64,000 nucleotides of DNA from Streptomyces guryensis. GTDB taxonomy: Bacteria > Actinomycetota > Actinomycetes > Streptomycetales > Streptomycetaceae. The position numbers were made by a program, and so were the translations under genes. Where the stretch lies: contig NZ_JAJSBI010000012.1 in assembly GCF_021261325.1 (NCBI RefSeq), forward strand, positions 1-64,000. The letters run 5' to 3'. This document shows positions 8,781 through 17,549 of the stretch, in pieces (within the stretch, counting starts at the first letter, position 1; the number at the start of each line of letters is the position of its first letter). Below the pieces are notes generated by a model. That model made no database searches, was not told where the DNA came from, and worked only from the letters and a program-made list of their open reading frames with translations.

Positions 8781-10571
8781 GTGACTACCCAACGCACCTC
8801 AGGGCGGCGTAAGCAGGCATTGGCCGCTGCTGCCGCGGTCGCAGGCATGCTGGCCTTGGCAGCGTGCGGCGGCGGTGGCAACAGCAGTGGATCGAAGGAC
8901 GGTGCCGCCGGTTTCGACGCCGGCAACAACAAGGTCGCCCAGGCCTCGCTGGTGAAGAAGGGCGGCACGCTGAAGTTCGGTGGCGCCCAGGACGCCGACT
9001 CGTGGGACACCACGCGTGGCTACTACGGCTTCATGTGGGACTTCGCGCGCTACTACAGCCGCCAGCTGATCACGGCCAAGACGGAGCCGGGCAAGGCCGG
9101 CGCCGAGCTGACCCCGGACCTGGCCACCGGTCTCGCCAAGGTCACGGACAACGGCAAGACCTACACGTACCACCTGCGTGACGGCATCACGTGGGAGGAC
9201 GGCAAGCCGATCACCTCCAAGGACATCAAGTACGGCATCGAGCGTGTGTGGGCGCAGGACGTGCTGTCCGGCGGTCCGACGTACCTGAAGGACTTCCTGG
9301 ACCCGAAGGGCGAGTACAAGGGCCCCTACAAGGACACGTCCGCGGACAAGCTGGGTCTCAAGGCGATCGCCACGCCGGACGACAAGACGATCGTCTTCCA
9401 TCTGCCCAAGGCCAACTCGGACTTCGAGCAGGTGCTGTCCCTGCCTTCGGCCTCCCCGGTGCGCCAGGACATGGACACCAAGTCCAAGTACGGCCTGCAC
9501 CCCTTCTCCTCGGGCCCGTACAAGTTCCAGTCGTACAGCCCGGGCAAGAGCCTGACGATGGTGCGCAACACCAACTGGAAGCAGTCCTCCGACCCGGTTC
9601 GCAAGGCGTACCCGGACAAGATCACGCTCCAGCTGTTCTCGGACGCCAACCAGCTGGACCAGCGTCTGCTCAACGGTGACATCGACCTGGACATCAACCA
9701 GACCGGCATGTCGCCGCAGGGCCGTACCACCGCCCTGAAGGAGCACAAGGCGAACCTGGACAACCCGCTGTCCGCCTACATCCGTTACGCGGTCTTCCCG
9801 CAGAGCGTGAAGCCGTTCGACAACATCGAGTGCCGCAAGGCCGTCATACTCGGTGCCGACCACGTGTCGCTGCAGACCGCCCGTGGTGGCCCGATCGCCG
9901 GTGGCGACATCGGCACCAACATGCTCCCGCAGACCGTCCCGGGCGCCGAGGGCCAGAAGTACGACCCGTACGGCATCGCCGGCGCCAACAAGAACGGCAA
10001 CGTCGCCGAGGCGAAGAAGGCTCTGAAGGCCTGCGGCCAGCCGAACGGCTTCTCCACCACCATCGCCGTCCGCAACAACAAGCCGGTCGAGGTGGCCACC
10101 GCGCAGTCCCTGCAGGCCTCGCTGAAGAAGATCGGCATCAACGCGCAGATCGACCAGTACGACGGCTCGCAGAGCCCCGGCATCATCGGCAGCCCCTCGA
10201 ACGTGAAGAAGAAGGGCTACGGCATCATCGTCATGGGCTGGGGGCCGGACTTCTCGACGGTCCAGGGCTTCGGTCTGCCGCTGTGGAACAGCAAGTACAT
10301 CGCGGCGAGCGGTAACAACAACTACGCCCTGATCAACGACAAGACGATCGACGGGCTGTTCGACCAGTACACGACGACGCTGGACGCCGCGGGCAAGGCC
10401 AAGATCGCCACGCAGATCAACCACAAGGTCATGGAGGGCGCGTACTACCTGCCCTTCACCTTCGAGAAGTTCATCAACTGGCGCTCCAACAACCTGGCGA
10501 ACGTCTACACGTCGGACACGTACAACGGCACGTACGACTTCGTCAACCTCGGTCTGAAGAACCCGAAGTAA
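8781..10571 (+). CDS. Peptide-binding lipoprotein of ABC transporter (SBP family 5)
   Basis: 596 residues from GTG 8781, with GGAGG nine bases upstream. A signal peptide (RRKQALAAAAAVAGMLALAAC) ends in a lipobox, LALAAC, so the mature protein is lipid-anchored outside the membrane. The SBP family 5 pattern is clear: TPDLATGLAKVTDNGKTYTYHLRDGITWEDGKPITSKDIKYGIERV near residues 112-155, and a C-terminal lobe ending in YNGTYDFVNLGLK. It captures oligopeptides for the two permeases and two ATPases downstream. Similar to BldK-type systems, but ligand identity cannot be read from sequence. Confidence 0.94.
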   Translation: MTTQRTSGRRKQALAAAAAVAGMLALAACGGGGNSSGSKDGAAGFDAGNNKVAQASLVKKGGTLKFGGAQDADSWDTTRGYYGFMWDFARYYSRQLITAKTEPGKAGAELTPDLATGLAKVTDNGKTYTYHLRDGITWEDGKPITSKDIKYGIERVWAQDVLSGGPTYLKDFLDPKGEYKGPYKDTSADKLGLKAIATPDDKTIVFHLPKANSDFEQVLSLPSASPVRQDMDTKSKYGLHPFSSGPYKFQSYSPGKSLTMVRNTNWKQSSDPVRKAYPDKITLQLFSDANQLDQRLLNGDIDLDINQTGMSPQGRTTALKEHKANLDNPLSAYIRYAVFPQSVKPFDNIECRKAVILGADHVSLQTARGGPIAGGDIGTNMLPQTVPGAEGQKYDPYGIAGANKNGNVAEAKKALKACGQPNGFSTTIAVRNNKPVEVATAQSLQASLKKIGINAQIDQYDGSQSPGIIGSPSNVKKKGYGIIVMGWGPDFSTVQGFGLPLWNSKYIAASGNNNYALINDKTIDGLFDQYTTTLDAAGKAKIATQINHKVMEGAYYLPFTFEKFINWRSNNLANVYTSDTYNGTYDFVNLGLKNPK

Positions 10572-10629
10572 ATCCGGCACACCCGCCGTACAGGCACGAA
10601 AGGCAGGTGAAGGCCGGCGCGGCGTGGTC

Positions 10630-10660
10630 GCGGGCCATCGGACGACCTCCGGTGGCCCGC
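10630..10660 (+). terminator. Intra-operon hairpin after the binding-protein gene
   Basis: GCGGGCCATCGG and CCGGTGGCCCGC form a 12-bp stem with one G-T wobble around a seven-base loop. There is no T-tract. Its position after the lipoprotein gene suits partial termination or 3'-end protection, which would let the binding protein be made in excess over the permeases. Confidence 0.6.
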
Positions 10661-10683
10661 GGTCCCGCGGCGGGCCGTAAGCT

Positions 10684-11682
10684 GTGCTCGCTTACCTCAT
10701 CAGGCGGCTCTTCGCCGCCGTAGTGATGCTCGTGGTCATCGTCATGGTGGTCTTCGGCATCTTCTTCCTCGTCCCGAAGTGGGCGGGCGTCGACATCGCC
10801 GCGAGCTTCGTGGGCAAGCAGGCCGACCCTGCCTCCGTCGAGGCGGTGCGGGAGAAGCTGGGCCTGAACACCCCGATCTACTCGCAGGTCTGGGAGTTCT
10901 TCAAGGGCATCTTCGTCGGCCGCACCTACTCGGGCGGCGGCGACGTCACCCACTGCGCCGCGCCGTGCTTCGGCTACTCCTTCCGCAGCGAGCAGGCCGT
11001 ATGGCCGGTCCTGACCGACCGCTTCCCGGTGACCCTGGGTCTCGCGCTCGGTGCGGCCGTGCTGTGGCTGGTCTTCGGTGTCGCGGCCGGTGTGCTCTCC
11101 GCGCTCAAGCGGGGCAGCCTCTGGGACCGCGGCGCGATGGTCGTCGCCCTGGCGGGTGTCTCCCTGCCCATCTACTTCACCGGTCTGCTCAGCCTGGCGA
11201 TCTTCGCCTTCGGCCTGAAATGGATCGACGCCCAGTACGTGCCTCTCAGCCAGAGCTTCGGAGGCTATCTGGGCGGCATGATCCTGCCCTGGATCACCCT
11301 CGCGTTCCTGTACGCCGCGATGTATGCCCGGATCACCCGCGCCACCATGCTGGAGATCCTCGGCGAGGACTACATCCGCACGGCCCGCGCGAAGGGCCTC
11401 AAGGAGCAGGTCGTCATCGGCAAGCACGCCATGCGCTCCACGATGACGCCCATCCTGACCATGCTCGGCATGGACCTCGGTGCCCTCATCGGCGGTGCCA
11501 TCCTGACCGAGTCCACGTTCAACCTGCCCGGCCTCGGCCGCGCCGTGCTCGACGCCATCCGGAACCAGGACCTGCCCATCATCCTGGGCGTCACCCTGAT
11601 CACTTCCCTCGCGGTACTCCTCGCCAACCTCGTGGTGGACGTCCTGTACGCCGTGATCGACCCCCGAGTGAGGCTCGCATGA
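10684..11682 (+). CDS. Oligopeptide ABC transporter permease (DppB/OppB type)
   Basis: 332 residues. Starts MLAYLIRRLFAAVVMLVVIVMVVFGIFFL, the typical first membrane helix of this family, which supports the GTG at 10684 despite a weak ribosome-binding site. The EAA loop is EILGEDYIRTARAKGLKEQVVIGKHAMR (residues about 226-253). A periplasmic-side loop, residues about 80-105, includes two cysteines (THCAAPCFGYSF), unusual for a permease and possibly disulphide-bonded. Stop overlaps the next ATG (ATGA), so it is translationally coupled to the first ATPase. Confidence 0.93.
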   Translation: MLAYLIRRLFAAVVMLVVIVMVVFGIFFLVPKWAGVDIAASFVGKQADPASVEAVREKLGLNTPIYSQVWEFFKGIFVGRTYSGGGDVTHCAAPCFGYSFRSEQAVWPVLTDRFPVTLGLALGAAVLWLVFGVAAGVLSALKRGSLWDRGAMVVALAGVSLPIYFTGLLSLAIFAFGLKWIDAQYVPLSQSFGGYLGGMILPWITLAFLYAAMYARITRATMLEILGEDYIRTARAKGLKEQVVIGKHAMRSTMTPILTMLGMDLGALIGGAILTESTFNLPGLGRAVLDAIRNQDLPIILGVTLITSLAVLLANLVVDVLYAVIDPRVRLA

Positions 11683-12776
11683 CCGAACTGAGCAAGACCG
11701 GAGCAGCCGTGGGCGAACCCACCTCGGCCTCGCCGGCCCCGAACTCCTTCCTGGAAGTGCGCGACCTGAAGGTGCACTTCCCGACCGACGACGGCCTGGT
11801 CAAGTCCGTCGACGGGCTCTCCTTCAAGCTGGAGAAGGGCAAGACCCTCGGCATCGTGGGGGAGTCGGGTTCCGGCAAGTCGGTGACCTCGCTCGGCATC
11901 ATGGGCCTGCACACGGCCGGCCAGTACGGCAAGCGCAAGGCGCGGATCTCCGGCGAGATCTGGCTGGACGGCACCGAGCTGCTGACCGCCGACCCGGACG
12001 AGGTGCGCAAGCTGCGCGGCCGTCAGATGGCGATGATCTTCCAGGATCCACTGTCGGCGCTGCACCCGTACTACACGATCGGTCAGCAGATCGTGGAGGC
12101 GTACCGCATCCACCACGACGTCGACAAGAAGACGGCCAAGCGGCGCGCGGTCGAGATGCTCGACCGGGTGGGCATCCCGCAGCCGGACAAGCGAGTCGAC
12201 AGCTACCCGCACGAGTTCTCCGGCGGTATGCGCCAGCGCGCGATGATCGCGATGTCGCTGGTCAACAACCCCGAACTGCTCATCGCTGACGAACCGACGA
12301 CCGCTCTGGACGTGACCGTCCAGGCGCAGATCCTCGACCTGATCCGGGATCTGCAGAAGGAGTTCGGCTCCGCGGTCATCATCATCACCCACGACCTGGG
12401 TGTCGTCGCCGAGCTGGCCGACGACATCCTGGTGATGTACGGCGGCCGCTGCGTCGAGCGCGGTCCGGCGGAGAAGGTGTTCTACGAGCCCCGCCACCCC
12501 TACACCTGGGGCCTGCTGGGCTCGATGCCGCGTCTGGACCGCGAGCAGCAGGAGCGCCTGATCCCGGTCAAGGGCTCCCCGCCCTCGCTGATCAACATCC
12601 CGTCCGGCTGCGCCTTCAACCCGCGCTGCCCGTACGCCGACATCCCGAAGGACGACGTCACCCGCACGGTCCGCCCCGAGCTGACCGAGGTCGGCGGCCG
12701 GCACTGGGCCGCCTGCCACATGACGCAGGAGCAGCGGGAACGCATCTGGACCGAAGAGATTGCGCCGAAGCTGTGA
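11679..12776 (+). CDS. Oligopeptide ABC transporter ATP-binding protein (OppD/DppD type)
   Basis: 365 residues. Walker A GESGSGKS, Q-loop FQDPLSALHP, signature FSGGMRQR, Walker B LLIADEPTTALD and the switch histidine in IITHDLG are all present. The C-terminal oligopeptide-transporter domain contains SGCAFNPRCPYAD, with paired cysteines typical of the OppD family. The start ATG overlaps the preceding permease stop by four bases, and its own stop overlaps the next GTG (GTGA). It powers peptide import at the cytoplasmic face as a heterodimer with the following ATPase. Confidence 0.95.
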   Translation: MTELSKTGAAVGEPTSASPAPNSFLEVRDLKVHFPTDDGLVKSVDGLSFKLEKGKTLGIVGESGSGKSVTSLGIMGLHTAGQYGKRKARISGEIWLDGTELLTADPDEVRKLRGRQMAMIFQDPLSALHPYYTIGQQIVEAYRIHHDVDKKTAKRRAVEMLDRVGIPQPDKRVDSYPHEFSGGMRQRAMIAMSLVNNPELLIADEPTTALDVTVQAQILDLIRDLQKEFGSAVIIITHDLGVVAELADDILVMYGGRCVERGPAEKVFYEPRHPYTWGLLGSMPRLDREQQERLIPVKGSPPSLINIPSGCAFNPRCPYADIPKDDVTRTVRPELTEVGGRHWAACHMTQEQRERIWTEEIAPKL

Positions 12777-14065
12777 GCGAGAACCCTAAGGACACAGCCG
12801 TGACCCTTCCCGCGCAGAGTGACGGTGCCACCCTCACCAAGGACGCCGCCCCCGGCGAGACCCTGCTGAAGGTGACCGGGCTCCAGAAGCACTTCCCGAT
12901 CAAAAAGGGCCTGCTCCAGCGGCAGGTCGGGGCCGTGCACGCGGTCGACGGCATCGACTTCGAGGTAAGGGCCGGCGAAACCCTCGGCGTCGTGGGCGAG
13001 TCCGGCTGCGGCAAGTCGACGATGGGCCGGCTGATCACCCGGCTGCTCGAACCGACCGGCGGCAAGGTCGAGTTCGAGGGCAAGGACATCACGCACCTCG
13101 GGGTGAGCGGGATGCGTCCGCTGCGCCGCGACGTGCAGATGATCTTCCAGGACCCGTACTCCTCGCTGAACCCGCGACACACCATCGGCACGATCGTCGG
13201 CGCCCCCTTCAAGTTGCAGGGCGTCGAGCCCGAGGGCGGCATCAAGAAGGAAGTGCAGCGGCTGCTGTCGGTGGTCGGTCTCAACCCCGAGCACTACAAC
13301 CGCTATCCGCACGAGTTCTCCGGCGGTCAGCGCCAGCGCATCGGCATCGCCCGCGCGCTGGCCCTGAACCCGAAGCTGGTCGTGGCGGACGAGCCGGTCT
13401 CCGCGCTGGACGTGTCGATCCAGGCGCAGGTCGTCAACCTGCTCGACGACCTCCAGCAGGAGCTGGGTCTGACGTATGTGATCATCGCGCACGACCTCTC
13501 CGTCGTCCGGCACGTCTCGGACCGGATCGCGGTGATGTACCTCGGCAAGATCGTGGAGCTGGCCGACCGCGAGTCGCTGTACCGGGCGCCGATGCACCCG
13601 TACACCAAGGCACTGATGTCGGCGGTGCCGATCCCGGACCCGCGGCGCAAGAACGCCAAGAGCGAGCGCATCCTGCTCAAGGGCGACGTGCCCTCGCCGA
13701 TCTCCCCGCCGAGCGGCTGCCGCTTCCACACCCGGTGCTGGAAGGCGACGCAGATCTGCACGACGACCGAGCCGAAGCTCGTCGCGCTCAAGCCCGGCCA
13801 GCAGGTCGCCTGCCACCACCCGGAGAACTTCGAGGACCAGGCCCCGCAGGACACCGTCCTGCTGACCATGGCCAAGGAGGCGGCCGAACTGGTCGCGGAC
13901 GAGGTGCTCGCGGAATCGGCGGAGACGTCGGCGGCGGTGGCGGCGGAGGTCGCGGAAACGACCGAAGCCGCTGAAGCCACCGAGACCGCTGGAGCCGAAG
14001 CCACCGAAACCGCTGAGGCCGATGTGACCCCGGCGGCCGAGAGCCAGGAGTCAACCGACAAGTAG
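12773..14065 (+). CDS. Oligopeptide ABC transporter ATP-binding protein (OppF/DppF type) with acidic tail
   Basis: 430 residues. Walker A GESGCGKST, Q-loop FQDPYSSLNPRHT, signature FSGGQRQR, Walker B LVVADEPVSALD, and H-loop IIAHDLS. The C-terminal SGCRFHTRCWKA block marks the oligopeptide subfamily. After residue about 360 the protein continues with about 70 residues of Glu/Ala/Thr-rich low-complexity sequence (repeats of the ETAEA type) beyond the normal end of the family. GTG start overlaps the previous stop. Last gene of the transporter operon. Confidence 0.95.
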   Translation: MSENPKDTAVTLPAQSDGATLTKDAAPGETLLKVTGLQKHFPIKKGLLQRQVGAVHAVDGIDFEVRAGETLGVVGESGCGKSTMGRLITRLLEPTGGKVEFEGKDITHLGVSGMRPLRRDVQMIFQDPYSSLNPRHTIGTIVGAPFKLQGVEPEGGIKKEVQRLLSVVGLNPEHYNRYPHEFSGGQRQRIGIARALALNPKLVVADEPVSALDVSIQAQVVNLLDDLQQELGLTYVIIAHDLSVVRHVSDRIAVMYLGKIVELADRESLYRAPMHPYTKALMSAVPIPDPRRKNAKSERILLKGDVPSPISPPSGCRFHTRCWKATQICTTTEPKLVALKPGQQVACHHPENFEDQAPQDTVLLTMAKEAAELVADEVLAESAETSAAVAAEVAETTEAAEATETAGAEATETAEADVTPAAESQESTDK

Positions 14066-14066
14066 C

Positions 14067-14091
14067 GCATGACAAGTTGGCAAAGTCATGC
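14067..14091 (+). terminator. Weak hairpin after the transporter operon
   Basis: GCATGAC and GTCATGC form a perfect 7-bp stem around 11 bases, directly after the OppF-type stop codon. There is no T-tract. It could be a weak terminator or an operator for the peptidase gene. Confidence 0.4.
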
Positions 14092-14162
14092 ACATGACCG
14101 AGCGGGAGAGTCAAGAGTCGTCCGTGTCCGACTTATCGGTCACACGCTCGAAGGGACGACTC

Positions 14163-15554
14163 ATGAAACTCTCCCGCTCGGCACGTTTAGGGGCCCTCGC
14201 GACCGCGGCGGCCTCTTTCCTGGTCATCGCCGCTTCCTCCGCCCCCACTCCGGGCGCTCCAGGCATCGGCGACCCCTACTTCCCGAACCTCGGCAACGGC
14301 GGCTTCGACGCCCGCCACTACGCCCTCGACGTGGCGTACAACCCGGACACCGACCGCCTCGACGGCCGTACCACGCTCACCGCGCGCGCCACCCAGACCC
14401 TCTCCGCCTTCGACCTGGACCTGCAGAAGCTGGAGGTCAGCAGCGTCGAAGTGAACGGCAGACGCGCCGAGTTCACCCGGGACGGCGACGAACTGCACAT
14501 CACCCCGCGCGGCGCCCTCCCCAAGGGCCACGACTTCACGGTCACCGTCACCTACGGCGGCGTTCCCGAACCCCTCAACGGCCCGATCGTCTTCGGCTCC
14601 GACTACGGCTGGATGAAGACCCCCGACGGCGTCTTCGTCGCCTGTGAACCCAACGCCGCCTCCACCTGGTTCCCGTCCAGCGACCACCCGGACGACAAGG
14701 CCACGTACGACATCCGTATCAAGGCGCCCAAGGGTCTGACCGGCGTCTCCAACGGCCGGCTCGTCTCGACGTACGACAAGGGTGACTCGACGTACACCCA
14801 CTGGCGCGAGAGCAAGCCCATGGCGACCTACCTCGCGACCGCCACCATCGGGAAGTTCGACGTCAAGACCGGGAAGACCCCCGCCGGCATCCCGATCTAC
14901 GTCGCCATCGACCCGGTGCTCGCCAACAGCAACAACGTCGACGTGTACGCCGTCACGGCCGCCGCCACCGACTACTGGCAGCAGGTCTTCGGGCCGTACC
15001 CCTTCGAGGAGACCGGCGCGATCGTCGACGACATGCCGGAGGCCGGGTTCTCCCTTGAGGTGCAGAGCAAGCCCGCGTACTCGGCCGTCCGCAACGAGAC
15101 GACGATCGTGCACGAGCTGGCCCACCAGTGGTTCGGCGACTCGGTCTCGGTGGAGCGCTGGAAGGACATCTGGCTCAACGAGGGCTTCGCCACCTACGCC
15201 CAGTGGCTGTGGGCCGAGCACCAGGGCACCCGCAGCGCCCATGACTCGTTCCTGGCCGCCTACAACTCCCGCGCCGCCGACAACGCCTTCTGGCAGATCA
15301 CCGTCGCCGACCCGCAGCGCGACACCATGTTCGCCTCCGCGGTCTACCAGCGCGGCGCGATGACCCTCCAGGCGCTGCGCGAACGCATCGGCGACAAGGC
15401 GTTCTTCAAGCTGCTGCCGACCTGGACGAGGATCCACCGCTACGGCAATGCCAACACCGCCGAGTTCATCAAGCTCGCCGAGAAGATCTCCGGGCAGAAC
15501 CTCGACGACCTGTTCCAGAAGTGGATCTACACGACAGGCAAACCGGCGTTGTAG
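14163..15554 (+). CDS. Secreted M1 family zinc metallopeptidase (aminopeptidase)
   Basis: 463 residues. The N-terminus MKLSRSARLGALATAAASFLVIAASSAPTPG is a Sec signal peptide. Zinc site H317-E318-xx-H321 (VHELAHQWFGD) plus E340 in WLNEGFATY follow the M1 HEXXH-18-E pattern. The substrate-binding GAMEN motif of classical aminopeptidases is altered to EAGFSLE (residues about 293-299). It is shorter than PepN (about 850 residues), as usual for the compact secreted actinobacterial group. The start is the ATG at 14163 with GGGACGA upstream; the longer frame from 14088 lacks a signal sequence. It follows the peptide importer, so it may provide peptides or amino acids outside the cell. Confidence 0.9.
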   Translation: MKLSRSARLGALATAAASFLVIAASSAPTPGAPGIGDPYFPNLGNGGFDARHYALDVAYNPDTDRLDGRTTLTARATQTLSAFDLDLQKLEVSSVEVNGRRAEFTRDGDELHITPRGALPKGHDFTVTVTYGGVPEPLNGPIVFGSDYGWMKTPDGVFVACEPNAASTWFPSSDHPDDKATYDIRIKAPKGLTGVSNGRLVSTYDKGDSTYTHWRESKPMATYLATATIGKFDVKTGKTPAGIPIYVAIDPVLANSNNVDVYAVTAAATDYWQQVFGPYPFEETGAIVDDMPEAGFSLEVQSKPAYSAVRNETTIVHELAHQWFGDSVSVERWKDIWLNEGFATYAQWLWAEHQGTRSAHDSFLAAYNSRAADNAFWQITVADPQRDTMFASAVYQRGAMTLQALRERIGDKAFFKLLPTWTRIHRYGNANTAEFIKLAEKISGQNLDDLFQKWIYTTGKPAL

Positions 15555-15589
15555 ACCTGCCTTTGTAAGGTGCATGCCCCTCGGCAGGT
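15555..15589 (+). terminator. Hairpin between peptidase and channel genes
   Basis: ACCTGCC (15555-15561) and GGCAGGT (15583-15589) are perfect inverse complements around a 21-base loop, overlapping the peptidase stop and ending just before the next start. Weak terminator or regulatory site; no T-tract. Confidence 0.4.
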
Positions 15590-15595
15590 AAGAAT

Positions 15596-16258
15596 GTGGG
15601 GGTGCTCCAGCAACTGTTCAGCCCCTCCGTCCAGCACACGCTCGACGTCATCGGCATCTTCGTGTTCGCCATCTCCGGCGCGCTGATGGGCGTCCGCAAG
15701 AACTTCGACGTCTTCGGCATCGCCGTGCTCGCCGAGGTCACCGCGCTGGGCGGAGGGCTGTTCCGGGACCTGATCATCGGGGCCGTGCCCCCGGCCGCCT
15801 TCACGGACCTGGGCTACTTCATCACCCCGCTCCTCGCCGCCCTGATGGTCGTCTTCCTGCACCCGCACGTCGAGCGCATCCAGGTCGCCGTCAACGTCTT
15901 CGACGCGGCCGGCCTCGGCCTGTTCTGCGTCGCCGGGACGATCAAGGCGTACGAGTACGGGCTCGGCCTCACCCAGTCGGCGACCCTCGGCCTCGCCACC
16001 GCGGTCGGCGGCGGAGTGCTCAGGGACGTCCTGGCCAACGAGGTGCCGTCACTGCTGCGCTGGGACCGCGACCTGTACGCGGTCCCAGCGATCGTCGGCT
16101 CCACCATGGCCGTCCTGTGCCTCCGCTACGACGTCCTGACCCCGGTCACCAGCGGGCTCGCGGTCGTCACCGCCTTCGTCCTGCGCCTGCTTGCGATGAA
16201 GTACCACTGGCGAGCGCCGCGTGCGTGGAACCGCCGGTCGACAGTGCGGGAGGAGTAG
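15596..16258 (+). CDS. TRIC-type / UPF0126 membrane channel protein
   Basis: 220 residues with about seven membrane segments. Two related halves each carry the family motif: ALGGGLFRDLIIG near residue 50 and AVGGGVLRDVLANEVP near residue 138. Prokaryotic TRIC homologues are trimeric potassium-permeable channels; the YadS branch has also been linked to glycine uptake. Start GTG 15596 follows closely on a purine-rich stretch, and the site is weak. Its 3' end overlaps the end of the opposite-strand esterase gene by 92 bases. Confidence 0.88.
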   Translation: MGVLQQLFSPSVQHTLDVIGIFVFAISGALMGVRKNFDVFGIAVLAEVTALGGGLFRDLIIGAVPPAAFTDLGYFITPLLAALMVVFLHPHVERIQVAVNVFDAAGLGLFCVAGTIKAYEYGLGLTQSATLGLATAVGGGVLRDVLANEVPSLLRWDRDLYAVPAIVGSTMAVLCLRYDVLTPVTSGLAVVTAFVLRLLAMKYHWRAPRAWNRRSTVREE

Positions 16259-17384
16259 TGGCCCGGAGGTGGTGCTGGCCCATCTCCACCGTGAGCCAGC
16301 GGAACGACGGGAGCACCTGCGGCCGCCACAGCGCCATGGTGTGACCGCCCGCGCTCTTCGGGATGAAGACGACGTGCACGGTGGTCGGCGCCTTCGCTGC
16401 CTGTTCGAGGCCGATGCCGGCCTCGTAGCCGTCGTGCGGCTGGCCGGAGACGTAGAGGGCGACCCGAGGCGGGGTGGGTGACTTCTTCAGCAGCATGAAG
16501 GGGTTGTTCTCGGCCCTGACCGTCGGGTTCTGCGCGGCGAGCGAGTTGCGTTCGCCGATCGGGTCGTTGTAGCCGGACATGCTGATCGCGGCCATGTAGC
16601 GGTTCGGGTGCGCGATGGCGAGCTTGGCCGCGCAGTGCCCACCGGCCGAATACCCGGCGGTCGCCCAGCCCTTGGGGCCCGGCTCGGCGCGGAAGTTGTC
16701 CATGACCATCTTCGGTACGTCGATGCTGAGCCAGCTGTCGGCGTTGACCTGGCCCGGGATGTTGGCGCAGCCGGTGTCCACACCGGCCAGCAGGTTGGTG
16801 CGCGGGGCGACCAGGATGAACGGCGCGACCTGGCCGCTCCGCATCAGCGGGGCCAGCTGCTGGGTCGCCTTCATCGACCCGAACCAGGCCTTCGCCGAGC
16901 CCGGGTAGCCGGGCAGCAGCTCCACCACGGGGAACTTGTGGTGGCGGTAGGCGGGCTCGTCGTACTGCGGCGGCAGCCACACGTAGACCTCGGCGTTCAC
17001 GCCCGAGACACGGCCCTTGAGCTGGGTCTCGCGCACGCCGCGCATGCCCGGTCCGGTGGCCGGGGTGAAGTCCTGCTTGACCTTGGGCAACCGTTTCAGC
17101 GCTATTCCGCCGGTACCGTCGGCGCCCAGGTTGGCCGCCTGCTGCACATGGTTGCCGGTGCCGAGAAGGTCGTCCCAGTTGTCGTACAGGTTGTTGGAGT
17201 TGTTGACGAGTACGAAGACCAGAGCGACCGCCGTCCCCTGGGCGAACAGCAGCATCAGCATCCTGGCCGCCGCGCGCAGGGCCTGCGGGCCGCGCATGCG
17301 CGTCCACAGGGCGAGCGGCAGTATCAGGGCGATCGCGAACAGCACGATCAGCGTGTAGAGGAACGGAGTCCCGGTGAGGCTCAT
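16167..17384 (-). CDS. Membrane-anchored alpha/beta-hydrolase esterase (esterase D/PHB depolymerase-like)
   Basis: 405 residues from ATG 17384 (MSLTGTPFLYTLIV); GTG 17435 would add 17. Two or three N-terminal membrane helices (residues about 5-75) precede an extracytoplasmic esterase domain. The nucleophile motif is GYSAGG in GWATAGYSAGGHCAAKLA, the acid is probably within the QPHDGYEAG region, and the histidine in KSAGGHTMALWRP. The layout matches actinobacterial membrane esterases related to mycolyltransferase/antigen 85-like folds. The last 31 residues overlap the TRIC gene on the other strand and look like low-complexity read-on. Confidence 0.85.
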   Translation of the reverse strand: MSLTGTPFLYTLIVLFAIALILPLALWTRMRGPQALRAAARMLMLLFAQGTAVALVFVLVNNSNNLYDNWDDLLGTGNHVQQAANLGADGTGGIALKRLPKVKQDFTPATGPGMRGVRETQLKGRVSGVNAEVYVWLPPQYDEPAYRHHKFPVVELLPGYPGSAKAWFGSMKATQQLAPLMRSGQVAPFILVAPRTNLLAGVDTGCANIPGQVNADSWLSIDVPKMVMDNFRAEPGPKGWATAGYSAGGHCAAKLAIAHPNRYMAAISMSGYNDPIGERNSLAAQNPTVRAENNPFMLLKKSPTPPRVALYVSGQPHDGYEAGIGLEQAAKAPTTVHVVFIPKSAGGHTMALWRPQVLPSFRWLTVEMGQHHLRATTPPALSTGGSTHAALASGTSSQAGAGRRR

Positions 17385-17549
17385 GTCCCCATAGAGGGGG
17401 AGACCGGCCTCCGGGTTGAGGACGAGTGCGGACACTTACCAAGAAATTGCCGGAACCTCACCCGGGAGGAGGGCGCCGGCCGAGAACGTGTCATGTGCTC
17501 GTAACCCGAAAAGCTACCGCTTAGTAGTTTCTCGTTGTACGGTTCAGGC

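Noticed and set aside
8799..10580. Very long open frames antisense to real genes (for example opposite the binding-protein gene and opposite 42814-45501)
   Set aside because: High third-position GC produces open antisense frames in Streptomyces. These translate to Val/Gly/Arg/His-rich sequence without domains and oppose convincing genes.
14088..14162. Upstream start for the M1 peptidase
   Set aside because: It would put 25 polar residues before a good Sec signal peptide, and ATG 14163 has its own ribosome site.
16126..17442. Alternative long frame over the esterase region
   Set aside because: Arg/Ala/Pro-rich without a start context or motifs; the esterase frame has GYSAGG and membrane helices.
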